The notes below the pieces were generated by a model. The model was not told where the DNA came from and made no database searches. It saw only the letters and a program-made list of their open reading frames with translations. Shown piece by piece: positions 9,970 through 18,384 of a stretch of 64,000 bases of DNA. Each line of letters begins with the position of its first letter. Position 1 is the first letter of the stretch. This DNA comes from an uncultured Croceitalea sp. (GTDB taxonomy: Bacteria > Bacteroidota > Bacteroidia > Flavobacteriales > Flavobacteriaceae): assembly GCA_947494805.1 (NCBI GenBank), contig CANLWK010000002.1, forward strand, positions 496,001 through 560,000, read 5' to 3'. A program made the position numbers and the translations under genes.

Positions 9970-11484
9970 TTAGATAAGGTTCAACATTTTTTCCGTTGCC
10001 TTTATCGCCGATACGGTTTGGTCAGAATCCAATCCGGTGGTAACAAAATCGTTCTCAGTGGTTTTCCAAGTGATCATGGTTTCACATAGGGCGTCTGAAT
10101 TACTTCCCGGGGGAATGCGAACTGCGTAGTCTACCAACATTGGCAATTTAACTTCTAACCTATCGTATACCCGATGAAGGGCGTTCATAAATGCATCAAA
10201 CTGTCCGTCACCCTGAGCGTTTTCTTCATAGCACTTTCCATCAACCTCAATTGAAAGTGTAGTGGAGGGTTGCAGGCCTTTGGCATGTGTGAGCACATAT
10301 GATTTGATAAAAACCTTTTGTTGAAAAGAACTGCTGTCCAAAACATCTGAAATGATGTATGGCAAATCTTCTTTGGTAACCCGCTCTTTTTTATCACCAA
10401 GTTCTATAATACGCGCAGTAACCTTTTTAAGCTCTTCGTCATCCAAGGTCAACCCTAATTCATGTAAATTCTTTTGAATATTGGCCTTACCTGACATTTT
10501 ACCTAAAGCATACTTACGTTTTCTGCCGAAACGCTCTGGCATCAAATCACTGAAGTAAAGGTTGTTCTTGTTATCACCATCGGCATGTATGCCCGCAGTT
10601 TGTGTAAAAACATTATCCCCAACAATAGGTTTGTTTGCCGGTATTCCGAAGCCCGTAAATGTAGAGACCAGCTTGCTCACTTTGTAGAGTGATGATTCAT
10701 TAACTGTGGTTTTGACATCGGGTAAAAAATCATTGATAACTGCAATGGCACTTGCTAAAGGGGCATTACCGGCACGTTCTCCCATACCATTAACGGTGAG
10801 GTGCAACCCGTGACAACCGGCCTTAACAGCTTCCATCACATTGGCAACACCCAGATCATAGTCATTATGACCGTGAAAGTCAAAATGTGTTTTAGGATAA
10901 CGGCGTACAATCTTTTCTAGATATTCAAATGTTTCTGAATGGGTCAGTACGCCCAAAGTATCTGGCAATAGAATACGTTTTACGGGTTGTTCCGTTAGAA
11001 AATCCAGAAATTGAAAAACATAGTCAGGAGAATTTCGCATACCATTACTCCAATCTTCTAAGTAGACATTGGTGACAATATTTTTGTTCTTGGCCAATTT
11101 TATGACCGCTTCTATTTCATCAAAGTGTTCTTGGGGTGTTTTTTTCAGCTGATGGGTCAGATGGTTCAGGGATCCCTTCGTAAGCAGGTTTTGCACTTTG
11201 GCACCTGTCTTTTGCATCCAATCAATTGAGGTACCCCCATCAACAAAGGTCAAAACTTCGACTTTTTCACTGCAATCATTTGTTGCGGCCCAGTCTGTAA
11301 TACTCTTTACAGCATTAAACTCACCTTCTGACACACGTGCAGAAGCCACTTCAATTCGGTCTACTTTGAGTTCGTCAAGTAAGAGCTTGGCCAAAGTCAA
11401 TTTCTCTGAAGCAGTAAATGAAACTCCTGAGGTCTGTTCACCATCCCTTAGGGTAGTGTCCATTATTTCAATGGTTCTCGCCAT
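9970..11484 (-). CDS. 2-isopropylmalate/citramalate synthase family protein (alpha-IPMS regulatory domain; Leptospira CimA-like)
   Basis: 504-residue DRE-TIM metallolyase: catalytic 'TLRDGEQT' (R13-D14), 'FHGHND' metal-binding histidines (H204, H206) and a C-terminal LeuA allosteric domain (about 385-504). Claisen condensation of acetyl-CoA with a 2-oxo acid. By position between leuD and leuB it would be called leuA, but 'DTTLRDGEQTSGVSF', 'NVYLEDWSNGMRNSPDY' and 'HADGDNKNNLY' follow Leptospira citramalate synthase as I recall it, not classical LeuA. The three residues that shape its pyruvate pocket (Leu81, Leu104, Tyr144 there) correspond to L78, L101 and Y141, all conserved here; E143 matches catalytic Glu146. 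Pyruvate specificity is therefore likely, though 2-oxoisovalerate use is not excluded. Confidence 0.88.
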   Translation of the reverse strand: MARTIEIMDTTLRDGEQTSGVSFTASEKLTLAKLLLDELKVDRIEVASARVSEGEFNAVKSITDWAATNDCSEKVEVLTFVDGGTSIDWMQKTGAKVQNLLTKGSLNHLTHQLKKTPQEHFDEIEAVIKLAKNKNIVTNVYLEDWSNGMRNSPDYVFQFLDFLTEQPVKRILLPDTLGVLTHSETFEYLEKIVRRYPKTHFDFHGHNDYDLGVANVMEAVKAGCHGLHLTVNGMGERAGNAPLASAIAVINDFLPDVKTTVNESSLYKVSKLVSTFTGFGIPANKPIVGDNVFTQTAGIHADGDNKNNLYFSDLMPERFGRKRKYALGKMSGKANIQKNLHELGLTLDDEELKKVTARIIELGDKKERVTKEDLPYIISDVLDSSSFQQKVFIKSYVLTHAKGLQPSTTLSIEVDGKCYEENAQGDGQFDAFMNALHRVYDRLEVKLPMLVDYAVRIPPGSNSDALCETMITWKTTENDFVTTGLDSDQTVSAIKATEKMLNLI

Positions 11485-11493
11485 TCGTTTTAT

Positions 11494-12090
11494 TTAAAAA
11501 GGTCTTGTATCAGCAAAGGACTCAATGTCTTTTTTTAGATTCAATAAGTAGTCAATATCATCGAATCCGTTTGAAAGATTTCCTTTTTTATACGCATTGA
11601 TACCAAAGGTTTCCATTTCTCCTGTGGAAAGGATGGTAAATGTTTGCTCAGGTAGACTGACCTCAAATTCGGTATTTGGATCCACCTCGATTGCCTTAAA
11701 GATTTTATCCAAGAATTCAGGACTTATTTGAACAGGAAGTACCCCGATGTTCAAGCAGTTATTTCTAAAAATATCGGCAAAAAAGCTCGAGACCACACAA
11801 CGAAACCCATAATCATAAACGGCCCACGCGGCATGTTCTCTGGAAGAGCCTGAACCAAAATTCTTTCCTCCCACGAGAATCTTTCCTTTGTAAATGGGAT
11901 TGTTAAGGACAAAATGTGTTTTAGGAGTATCATCTGGGTTATAACGCCAGTCTCTAAAAAGGTTATCACCAAAACCCTTACGTTCCGTTGCTTTCAAAAA
12001 ACGGGCGGGTATGATTTGATCCGTATCTACATTCTCTATGGGTAGCGGAACCGCGGTACTTTTTAGCAAATTGAATTTATCGTATGCCAT
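11494..12090 (-). CDS. leuD: 3-isopropylmalate dehydratase small subunit
   Basis: 198 residues, the swivelling domain of isopropylmalate isomerase. The family motifs 'VDTDQIIPARFLK' (20-32) and 'GGKNFGSGSSREHAAWAVYDYG' region (about 75-95; the Ser-Ser-Arg loop binds substrate) are clear. It acts only with LeuC to isomerise 2- to 3-isopropylmalate, and citramalate to 3-methylmalate if the citramalate route operates. The gene lies 16 nt after leuC and 9 nt before the synthase, consistent with one transcript. Length and motifs are normal. Confidence 0.95.
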   Translation of the reverse strand: MAYDKFNLLKSTAVPLPIENVDTDQIIPARFLKATERKGFGDNLFRDWRYNPDDTPKTHFVLNNPIYKGKILVGGKNFGSGSSREHAAWAVYDYGFRCVVSSFFADIFRNNCLNIGVLPVQISPEFLDKIFKAIEVDPNTEFEVSLPEQTFTILSTGEMETFGINAYKKGNLSNGFDDIDYLLNLKKDIESFADTRPF

Positions 12091-12106
12091 GCTTAAAACT
12101 GTTTGT

Positions 12107-13522
12107 TTAGTTATTTGATGTTTCCATCGTCAATAGTTCTCTTGGGTCGGTCACTTTACCTGTCACGGCTGCAGCTGCGGCCACTAATGGGCTTGCCAGC
12201 AGTGTTCTGGATCCAGGGCCTTGACGCCCTTCAAAATTTCTATTTGATGTGCTCACTGCATACTTACCGGCAGGAACCTTATCATCGTTCATCGCCAAAC
12301 AAGCAGAGCACCCAGGTTCACGAAGCTCAAACCCTGCTTCATGTAAAATCTCAAGAATACCTTCCTCTTTAATGGCGTCTTCAACTTTATGCGAACCTGG
12401 CACCAACCATGCCGTTACATTGTTGGCTTTTTTCCTTCCTTTTACAACAGAAGCAAAGGCTCTAAAATCTTCAATACGACCATTCGTGCAACTTCCTAAA
12501 AAGACAAAATCTATTGATTTTCCCTTGATATCTTCACCTTCATTAAAGTCCATGTAGGCCAGAGACTTTTGGTACGTGGCAGCACCGCCCTCTACATTTT
12601 CGGCCTTAGGTATGCCGTTGCTGATACCCGTTCCCATACCAGGATTGGTACCGTACGTAATCATTGGTTCAATATCTGCGGCATCAAAAGTCAGTTCTTT
12701 ATCAAAAACTGCGTTGTCTTCAGTATACAAGGTTTGCCAATATTCCATTGCCTTGTCCCATGCTTCACCTTTTGGGGTAAACTCACGTTCTTTAATGTAT
12801 TCAAATGTAGTTTCATCAGGAGCTATCATTCCGCCGCGCGCGCCCATTTCTATACTAAGGTTACAAACCGTCATGCGACCTTCCATGCTCATACTTTTGA
12901 ACACGTCACCGGCATACTCAACAAAGTACCCCGTAGCACCCGAAGTGGTCAATTTTGATATAATGTAAAGAGCGACATCTTTTGGGGTGACCCCGAAACT
13001 CAATGCTCCATTGATATTGATGCGCATACTTTTAGGTTTTGGCTGCATGATACATTGCGTTGCCAATACCATTTCTACTTCAGAGGTTCCTATTCCAAAT
13101 GCTATCGCACCAAAAGCACCATGGGTCGAGGTGTGTGAATCACCACAAACGATGGTTGCACCTGGCAGTGTAATACCATTTTCAGGGCCGATTACGTGGA
13201 CAATTCCGTTTTTCTCATGGCCGAGTCCCCAATACGGAATACCATGTTCAGCTGCATTTTTTTCTAATGCTTTTAGTTGGTTTGCCGACAACGGATCCTT
13301 AACGGGTAAGTGTTGGTTGATTGTAGGCGTATTGTGGTCTGCCGTCGCGAATGTCCTTTCAGGATACAAAACGGGGATATCTCTATTTTTTAATCCTAAA
13401 AAAGCAACGGGACTTGTAACCTCATGAACCAAGTGGCGGTCAATAAAGAAGACATCCGGCCCATTTTTTATTTTTTTGACGACGTGTGTATCCCACACCT
13501 TATCAAAGAGTGTATTGCTCAT
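12107..13522 (-). CDS. leuC: 3-isopropylmalate dehydratase large subunit
   Basis: 471 residues, aconitase superfamily. Three cysteines ligate the [4Fe-4S] cluster: C345 in '[13 protein letters not shown]', and C405 and C408 in '[10 protein letters not shown]'. Substrate-binding '[14 protein letters not shown]' and '[15 protein letters not shown]' are present. Together with LeuD it dehydrates and rehydrates 2-isopropylmalate. It is the first gene of the leu operon; its ATG at 13522 is preceded by a 150-nt leader with a possible regulatory peptide and a hairpin ending in a U-run. Confidence 0.96.
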   Translation of the reverse strand: MSNTLFDKVWDTHVVKKIKNGPDVFFIDRHLVHEVTSPVAFLGLKNRDIPVLYPERTFATADHNTPTINQHLPVKDPLSANQLKALEKNAAEHGIPYWGLGHEKNGIVHVIGPENGITLPGATIVCGDSHTSTHGAFGAIAFGIGTSEVEMVLATQCIMQPKPKSMRININGALSFGVTPKDVALYIISKLTTSGATGYFVEYAGDVFKSMSMEGRMTVCNLSIEMGARGGMIAPDETTFEYIKEREFTPKGEAWDKAMEYWQTLYTEDNAVFDKELTFDAADIEPMITYGTNPGMGTGISNGIPKAENVEGGAATYQKSLAYMDFNEGEDIKGKSIDFVFLGSCTNGRIEDFRAFASVVKGRKKANNVTAWLVPGSHKVEDAIKEEGILEILHEAGFELREPGCSACLAMNDDKVPAGKYAVSTSNRNFEGRQGPGSRTLLASPLVAAAAAVTGKVTDPRELLTMETSNN

Positions 13523-13555
13523 GTTAAAACCTTTTCAATTTTGACTTGCTAAAGT

Positions 13556-13616
13556 AAAAATTGTCGACGTTTTTAATGGTAATGTACAACCCTCAAATTA
13601 CGACGTTCAACGACAA
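13556..13616 (-). promoter_or_regulatory. possible leu attenuator hairpin
   Basis: On the leuC-sense strand, TTGTCG (13616-13611) can pair with CGACAA (13566-13561), extended by ACG/CGT across a 4-nt bulge. The 3' arm is followed at once by UUUUU (13560-13556). The 5' arm lies within the Leu/Val/Ile codons of the possible leader ORF, the geometry of translational attenuation. The loop is large and the stem short. Confidence 0.35.
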
Positions 13617-13673
13617 AAGTTCATAATCATCACAGCGGTGTTGTATGATGAACCCTGTCTTACGGATAACCAT
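13593..13673 (-). CDS. possible leu operon leader peptide
   Basis: A 26-codon ORF, MVIRKTGFIIQ... ending 'ELLSLNVVI' then TGA, stops 70 nt before leuC. Ten of 26 residues are Leu, Ile or Val, six of them in the last nine. The CTT TTG TCG codons form the 5' arm of the U-run hairpin downstream. Whether it is translated is unknown; its composition alone could arise by chance. Confidence 0.35.
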   Translation of the reverse strand: MVIRKTGFIIQHRCDDYELLSLNVVI

Positions 13674-13778
13674 CGGTCACCTTTATTTTGACGTGCTAAG
13701 TTGCTTGTTATTATTTGAAAAACATATTGAAAAGTAGATAAAAAGCATAGTACAACATATTGTTAAAAACATGGAATA

Positions 13779-13848
13779 TTGCATAAAAACCACAAACATT
13801 AACAACAAAAAGCATCTTATTTGACCACACCCATGCCTTTTTATGCAA
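13779..13848. repeat. perfect 11-bp inverted repeat, 48-bp spacer
   Basis: TTGCATAAAAA at 13779-13789 and its exact reverse complement TTTTTATGCAA at 13838-13848. It lies 78-147 nt before the histidine kinase start and could be a spaced regulator-binding pair or a long hairpin. Confidence 0.5.
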
Positions 13849-13925
13849 CAATTGTTTAGATTTTTGTGGGTATTACTTTTAGTTTGGTCCGCATAAACAC
13901 CATACATTAACTAAAACTAACCGCT

Positions 13926-16220
13926 TTGTCCTTTATTAAACATTTTTGTGTACTCGCCATGGCGTGCAGTACCACTTCTGCTTATTGTTATTCTGAGAGT
14001 ACAAAAACAACGAAAGATAGCACTGACTATTATTCGGCCCAAGCTACCGAGGCGATGCATTCTAATAAGTATGCCATAACTTTTGATTATGCCCACAAAC
14101 TGATTTCATACTCAGAACGAAACCAGAATAATGCAGGTATAATTTTGGGTTATAATTTATTGGCGACCTGCTACCAGCACAATCGCAAATTCAAAGAGGC
14201 CAAAATGTACTATGAAAAAGCGTTGAAGAAGGCCCATATTACCGAGGGCAACGAGACTCTTTTACCCAAGATTTATAACAATTTGGGGATAATTGCCTAT
14301 GAATCGGGTGATTATGACACCTCTATTGGACATCTTAAAACTGCTTTACAGATTTGTAAGACAGATGACAGTAACACCGAACTTGCCAATATTGTAAGTT
14401 TTAATTTGTCCGAACTCTACTTACTATGGAAACGAGACCCACAAGAGGCCTTGCCCTATATCAAACCTATTTTGAATGTGGTTGAGAATAAGACAGATAA
14501 GATGGTGAAGGTCACGCCTTACGAACATTTTCTAATAGGGGTATACTATTCTGAAACAGGTAGATATGATGAGGCCATTGAAATGTTTGACCACGCAATT
14601 GAAAACGCTGAAGAACAAGCTTATTTCATTGATATGTCTCTGCTATATCATGAAAAATCAAAAACCTTAAAGGCACTTGGTCAATTTAAAAAAGCATTTA
14701 AGGCATATGATTTGGCGTTGGAACACCTCAAAGATGATATGAATAAACAGCAGTCTGAGTATGATGAGATGATGGGAGTTGAATTCAAGATAACTCAGTA
14801 TGAAGATAGATTGAGAGCAGTGCAAGAATTGAACAAAGTTCATGAGTCCAGTGCCCGAAAAACAAAAGTAATTACATATTTAAGTTGGGGGGCATTATTG
14901 GTAGCATCTATACTTCTTTCAATTTCATTTAAGAACTATTGGTCAAAACGAAAACTTACCGTAAAACTTGCCAACCGTAACAATGAGCTGCAAGATGCAA
15001 GAGATAAAGCAGAAAAGTTGGTGAACATTAAATCAAACTTTATTTCTATGGTCAGCCATGAACTTAGAACTCCGCTCTATGCCGTAGTCGGTATTACAAC
15101 TTTGTTAAAAGATGATCCTTCTCTGGTTCATAAGGATACAAAATACCTAGAGTCGTTAAAACTTTCAAGTGACCATCTATTGCTGCTCATCAATGATATC
15201 TTGAAAATTGGTAAGATAGAATCGAATACCGAGGTTGTTGATAAACTTGAGTTTAATCCACTTAGTTTAATAGAAAAGACCAAAGATTCTTTGCAAATTC
15301 TTAGTAAAGAAAGTGACACGTCAATGTATTCGGATATTGACAAGAGCATTCCCAAGGTTTTATTGGGTGATAAGATAAAGCTTCAACGAATTCTTATGAA
15401 TTTGATTAGCAATGCCATAAAGTATACGCATAACGGACATGTTTGGATAAGGATCAAAGTACGCGATAAAGAGGCGGGTAGTACCACCTTGAGGTTCGAG
15501 GTAGAGGACAATGGCATTGGTATTCCCAAAGAAAAACAAGATGTTATATTTGAAGACTTTTCACAGCTAAATCGCAACGACAAAAATTTTGAGGGTACGG
15601 GCCTAGGACTTGCGATTGTTAAAAAGCTATTACATTTATTGGGAAGTGAAATTCAACTTGAGAGTACGGTTGGCAAGGGTTCAAAATTTTTCTTTGATGT
15701 TCCTTTTGAAATCGGGGTTGAAAAGGCCGCTGATGTTTCCCATATTCAGGTATCTGAAGCGCTTCATCATAATGCCAAAATTCTAGTGGTTGAAGACAAT
15801 AAAATCAACCAGATGATTACACAGCGAATGTTGAAAAAAGAGAATTTTTTACCTACTGTGGTCAACAATGGCGAAGAAGCAGTTGCCATTATGGAAGCAG
15901 GCACCTTCGACTTGATTCTTATGGATTTGAACATGCCCGTAATGGATGGTTTCAGAGCAACCCTTGAAATACGAAAGTTTAACAAAGATGTGCCTATTGT
16001 AGCTTTAACGGCCATGGTCTTTGAGGACGTGCTGGAGCAACTGGTCGACTGTGATTTTGATGATATTATTGTTAAACCTTATGATACCGATGAATTTTTT
16101 CAAACAATTTTCACCAACCTGAAGAACAAGTCACACAAAAAAACTATCGCCAAATTGCTTGAAAAAATGAGGGTTACCGAACAAGATGTCGCTCAAGATG
16201 ATTTTCTCGATTCAGCCTAA
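13926..16220 (+). CDS. TPR-containing hybrid sensor histidine kinase/response regulator
   Basis: 764 residues. Order: signal peptide (1-20), tetratricopeptide repeats in the periplasm (about 35-270; 'AKMYYEKALKKA', 'EAIEMFDHAIENA', 'KAFKAYDLALEHL'), coiled coil, one membrane helix (about 316-334), HisKA with phospho-acceptor H378 ('MVSHELRTPL'), HATPase with N box ('NLISNAIKYTH'), G1 ('EDNGIGIP') and G2 ('GTGLGLAIVKK'), then a receiver domain (about 617-735) with acidic pair E623-D624, phospho-acceptor D667 ('LILMDLNMPVMDG') and K717 ('VKPYD'). No DNA-binding output, so it must act through a phosphotransfer partner or by the receiver. The start is a TTG: the frame has a stop just upstream and only this start keeps the full signal peptide. 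Confidence 0.9.
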   Translation: MSFIKHFCVLAMACSTTSAYCYSESTKTTKDSTDYYSAQATEAMHSNKYAITFDYAHKLISYSERNQNNAGIILGYNLLATCYQHNRKFKEAKMYYEKALKKAHITEGNETLLPKIYNNLGIIAYESGDYDTSIGHLKTALQICKTDDSNTELANIVSFNLSELYLLWKRDPQEALPYIKPILNVVENKTDKMVKVTPYEHFLIGVYYSETGRYDEAIEMFDHAIENAEEQAYFIDMSLLYHEKSKTLKALGQFKKAFKAYDLALEHLKDDMNKQQSEYDEMMGVEFKITQYEDRLRAVQELNKVHESSARKTKVITYLSWGALLVASILLSISFKNYWSKRKLTVKLANRNNELQDARDKAEKLVNIKSNFISMVSHELRTPLYAVVGITTLLKDDPSLVHKDTKYLESLKLSSDHLLLLINDILKIGKIESNTEVVDKLEFNPLSLIEKTKDSLQILSKESDTSMYSDIDKSIPKVLLGDKIKLQRILMNLISNAIKYTHNGHVWIRIKVRDKEAGSTTLRFEVEDNGIGIPKEKQDVIFEDFSQLNRNDKNFEGTGLGLAIVKKLLHLLGSEIQLESTVGKGSKFFFDVPFEIGVEKAADVSHIQVSEALHHNAKILVVEDNKINQMITQRMLKKENFLPTVVNNGEEAVAIMEAGTFDLILMDLNMPVMDGFRATLEIRKFNKDVPIVALTAMVFEDVLEQLVDCDFDDIIVKPYDTDEFFQTIFTNLKNKSHKKTIAKLLEKMRVTEQDVAQDDFLDSA

Positions 16221-16232
16221 AAATATTGGTGG

Positions 16233-18338
16233 CTAACTAATGTATCCCCAAATGGCATTATCTCGAAAAAGCTCTGCATAGGCCGATCGAACAACATTAT
16301 TTTCGGGATTTTCCATTTTTGGATCTTTTTTCAAGAACTGCAGGGCGTGGTATCTAGCAGCCTTAAGAATTTGGTTGTCCTTTACAATGTCTGCTATTTT
16401 AAGATTTAAGAGTCCGCTTTGTTGTGTACCCATTAAATCACCGGGCCCTCGCAGTTTTAAATCTACTTCGGCAATTTCAAAACCATCATTGGTACGTACC
16501 ATGGTTTCCAATCTTGTTTTTGCATCGTTTGATAACTTATGACTTGTCATTAGAATACAATAGCTTTGTTCCGCTCCACGTCCTACACGACCCCGAAGCT
16601 GATGCAACTGTGACAGACCAAAACGCTCTGCACTTTCAATGATCATTACAGAGGCATTTGGTACGTTGACACCGACCTCAATTACTGTTGTGGCCACCAT
16701 AATCTGGGTTTCGCCCCTCACAAAACGTTCCATTTCATAATCTTTGTCCTCGGCCTTCATTTTTCCATGGACTATCGATATCTGATAATCGGGTAATGAA
16801 AACTCTCTGGCGATGCTTTCATAACCATCCATCAAATCTTTATAATCCAGAGCCTCTGATTCTTGAATTAATGGATAGACAATATATATCTGTCTTCCTT
16901 TTTTGACTTCATCCTTGATAAATCGAAATACCTTCAAACGATTGGCATCGTAGCGATGTACGGTTTTGATGGGTTTACGCCCCGGTGGTAGTTCATCAAT
17001 CACCGATATATCCAAATCACCATACAAGCTCATCGCCAAAGTTCTGGGGATGGGAGTAGCTGTCATTACCAAAATATGTGGGGGAAGGTCGTTCTTTTTC
17101 CACAGCTTGGAACGTTGCGCCACACCAAAACGGTGTTGCTCATCAATTATGGCCAAGCCCAGGTTTTTAAACTGTACTTTATCTTCGAGAAGGGCATGGG
17201 TGCCCACCAGAATGTTGAGATTGCCGTTCTCTAGTTGATTGTGCAAGAACGTACGTTCTGATTTTTTTGTGGAGCCGGTCAATAGGGCCATTTTTATGGA
17301 CATACCCTGAAGTAAATCTTTAAGTCCATTAAAGTGTTGATTGGCCAAGATTTCCGTTGGTGCCATCAGACAGGCCTGAAAATCATTATCAATGGCCAAC
17401 AGCATGCACATTAAGGCCACAATGGTCTTACCCGAGCCAACATCGCCCTGTAACAGACGATTCATTTGGGCACTGCTGCCCAAATCGTTCCGTATTTCTT
17501 TAATGACCCTCTTTTGTGCGTTTGTCAAATCAAAGGGTAAATGGTTCTGAAAAAAATCATTGAAAAGTGCACCGACCTGATCAAACGGCAAGCCTTTGAT
17601 TTTATGTTTTCGAACAGTCTTTTTATTCAATAGCTGCAATTGCACAAAAAATAGTTCTTCAAACTTTAGGCGATACTGTGCTTTGGCCAAAAGCTCTTGA
17701 TTTTTTGGAAAATGAATATTGAGAAGGGCTTCACTTTTGGGCAACAACTTCAATTCAGATAATAAGTGTTGGGTCAATGTCTCGGCAAAGTTTCCTTTGG
17801 TTTCAAAAAAAAGCTGCTGAATCAACTTTGAAATGACTTTATTGGTAATGCCTGAATTACTCAACTTCTCTGTTGAAGGATAAATCGGTTGCATCACGAC
17901 TTTTAGTCCAGCTTGATGGGCTTCCAACAATTCCATCTCAGGATGGGGCATTGAGAATGAACTACCATATTTATTGATACGACCAAACACCACATAGGGC
18001 ACATTCAACTTCAAGTTTTCGCGAATCCATTTTTGGCTTCTGAACCAAACTAACTCCATTTGCCCCGTATCATCTACAAATGTGGCCACCAGACGCTTGC
18101 CTCGCTTCTGTTCTACGGTTTTTAGGTGAATGACCTTTCCCACAATTTGAACGTCGGCACCACTATCTTTCAACTGTGCTATCTTATAATAGTGGGTTTT
18201 GTCCAAATAACGATTCGGATAGAATTGCAACAAATCACCAAAACTTTCAATACCCAATTCGGATTTTAAGATTTCGGCACGATTGGGGCCGACTCCCTTT
18301 AGATATACAATGGGTGTTTGTAAGAAATTGGGATTCAT
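16233..18338 (-). CDS. recG: ATP-dependent DNA helicase RecG
   Basis: 701 residues. An N-terminal wedge/OB domain (about 60-150) that grips branched DNA is followed by SF2 helicase motors: Walker A 'GDVGSGKT' (298-305), motif II 'DEQH' (399-402), 'TATPIPRTLA' (motif III region), and motif VI 'QLRGRVGRG'. The C-terminal 'GPGDLMGTQQSG' is the RecG-specific wedge-coupling segment. It remodels stalled replication forks and Holliday junctions. It converges on the histidine kinase gene (12-nt gap) and diverges from the M1 peptidase gene with only 46 bp between starts. Confidence 0.96.
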   Translation of the reverse strand: MNPNFLQTPIVYLKGVGPNRAEILKSELGIESFGDLLQFYPNRYLDKTHYYKIAQLKDSGADVQIVGKVIHLKTVEQKRGKRLVATFVDDTGQMELVWFRSQKWIRENLKLNVPYVVFGRINKYGSSFSMPHPEMELLEAHQAGLKVVMQPIYPSTEKLSNSGITNKVISKLIQQLFFETKGNFAETLTQHLLSELKLLPKSEALLNIHFPKNQELLAKAQYRLKFEELFFVQLQLLNKKTVRKHKIKGLPFDQVGALFNDFFQNHLPFDLTNAQKRVIKEIRNDLGSSAQMNRLLQGDVGSGKTIVALMCMLLAIDNDFQACLMAPTEILANQHFNGLKDLLQGMSIKMALLTGSTKKSERTFLHNQLENGNLNILVGTHALLEDKVQFKNLGLAIIDEQHRFGVAQRSKLWKKNDLPPHILVMTATPIPRTLAMSLYGDLDISVIDELPPGRKPIKTVHRYDANRLKVFRFIKDEVKKGRQIYIVYPLIQESEALDYKDLMDGYESIAREFSLPDYQISIVHGKMKAEDKDYEMERFVRGETQIMVATTVIEVGVNVPNASVMIIESAERFGLSQLHQLRGRVGRGAEQSYCILMTSHKLSNDAKTRLETMVRTNDGFEIAEVDLKLRGPGDLMGTQQSGLLNLKIADIVKDNQILKAARYHALQFLKKDPKMENPENNVVRSAYAELFRDNAIWGYIS

Positions 18339-18384
18339 CTGACTAAAATATGTAATTTGGATTGACTTTTGCTACTTTGCTTTT

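Larger units (their letters stand above)
13523..13925. other. intergenic region between leuC and the hybrid histidine kinase gene
   Basis: Divergent promoter region of about 400 bp. The leuC-proximal half contains the possible leader peptide and attenuator described separately. The kinase-proximal half has a perfect 11-bp inverted repeat. An open frame at 13683-13907 (minus, 74 codons) is Phe/Cys/Asn-rich, low-complexity sequence typical of AT-rich noncoding DNA, so I do not call it. Confidence 0.5.

Noticed and set aside
12576-12968. Plus-strand 130-codon open frame opposite leuC
   Set aside because: Antisense to strongly conserved leuC motifs; Ser/Pro-rich shadow of the coding strand.
13683-13907. 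Minus-strand open frame of 74 codons upstream of leuC
   Set aside because: Composition is Phe/Cys/Asn/Lys-rich low complexity expected of AT-rich noncoding DNA; it spans the inverted repeat and has no family resemblance.
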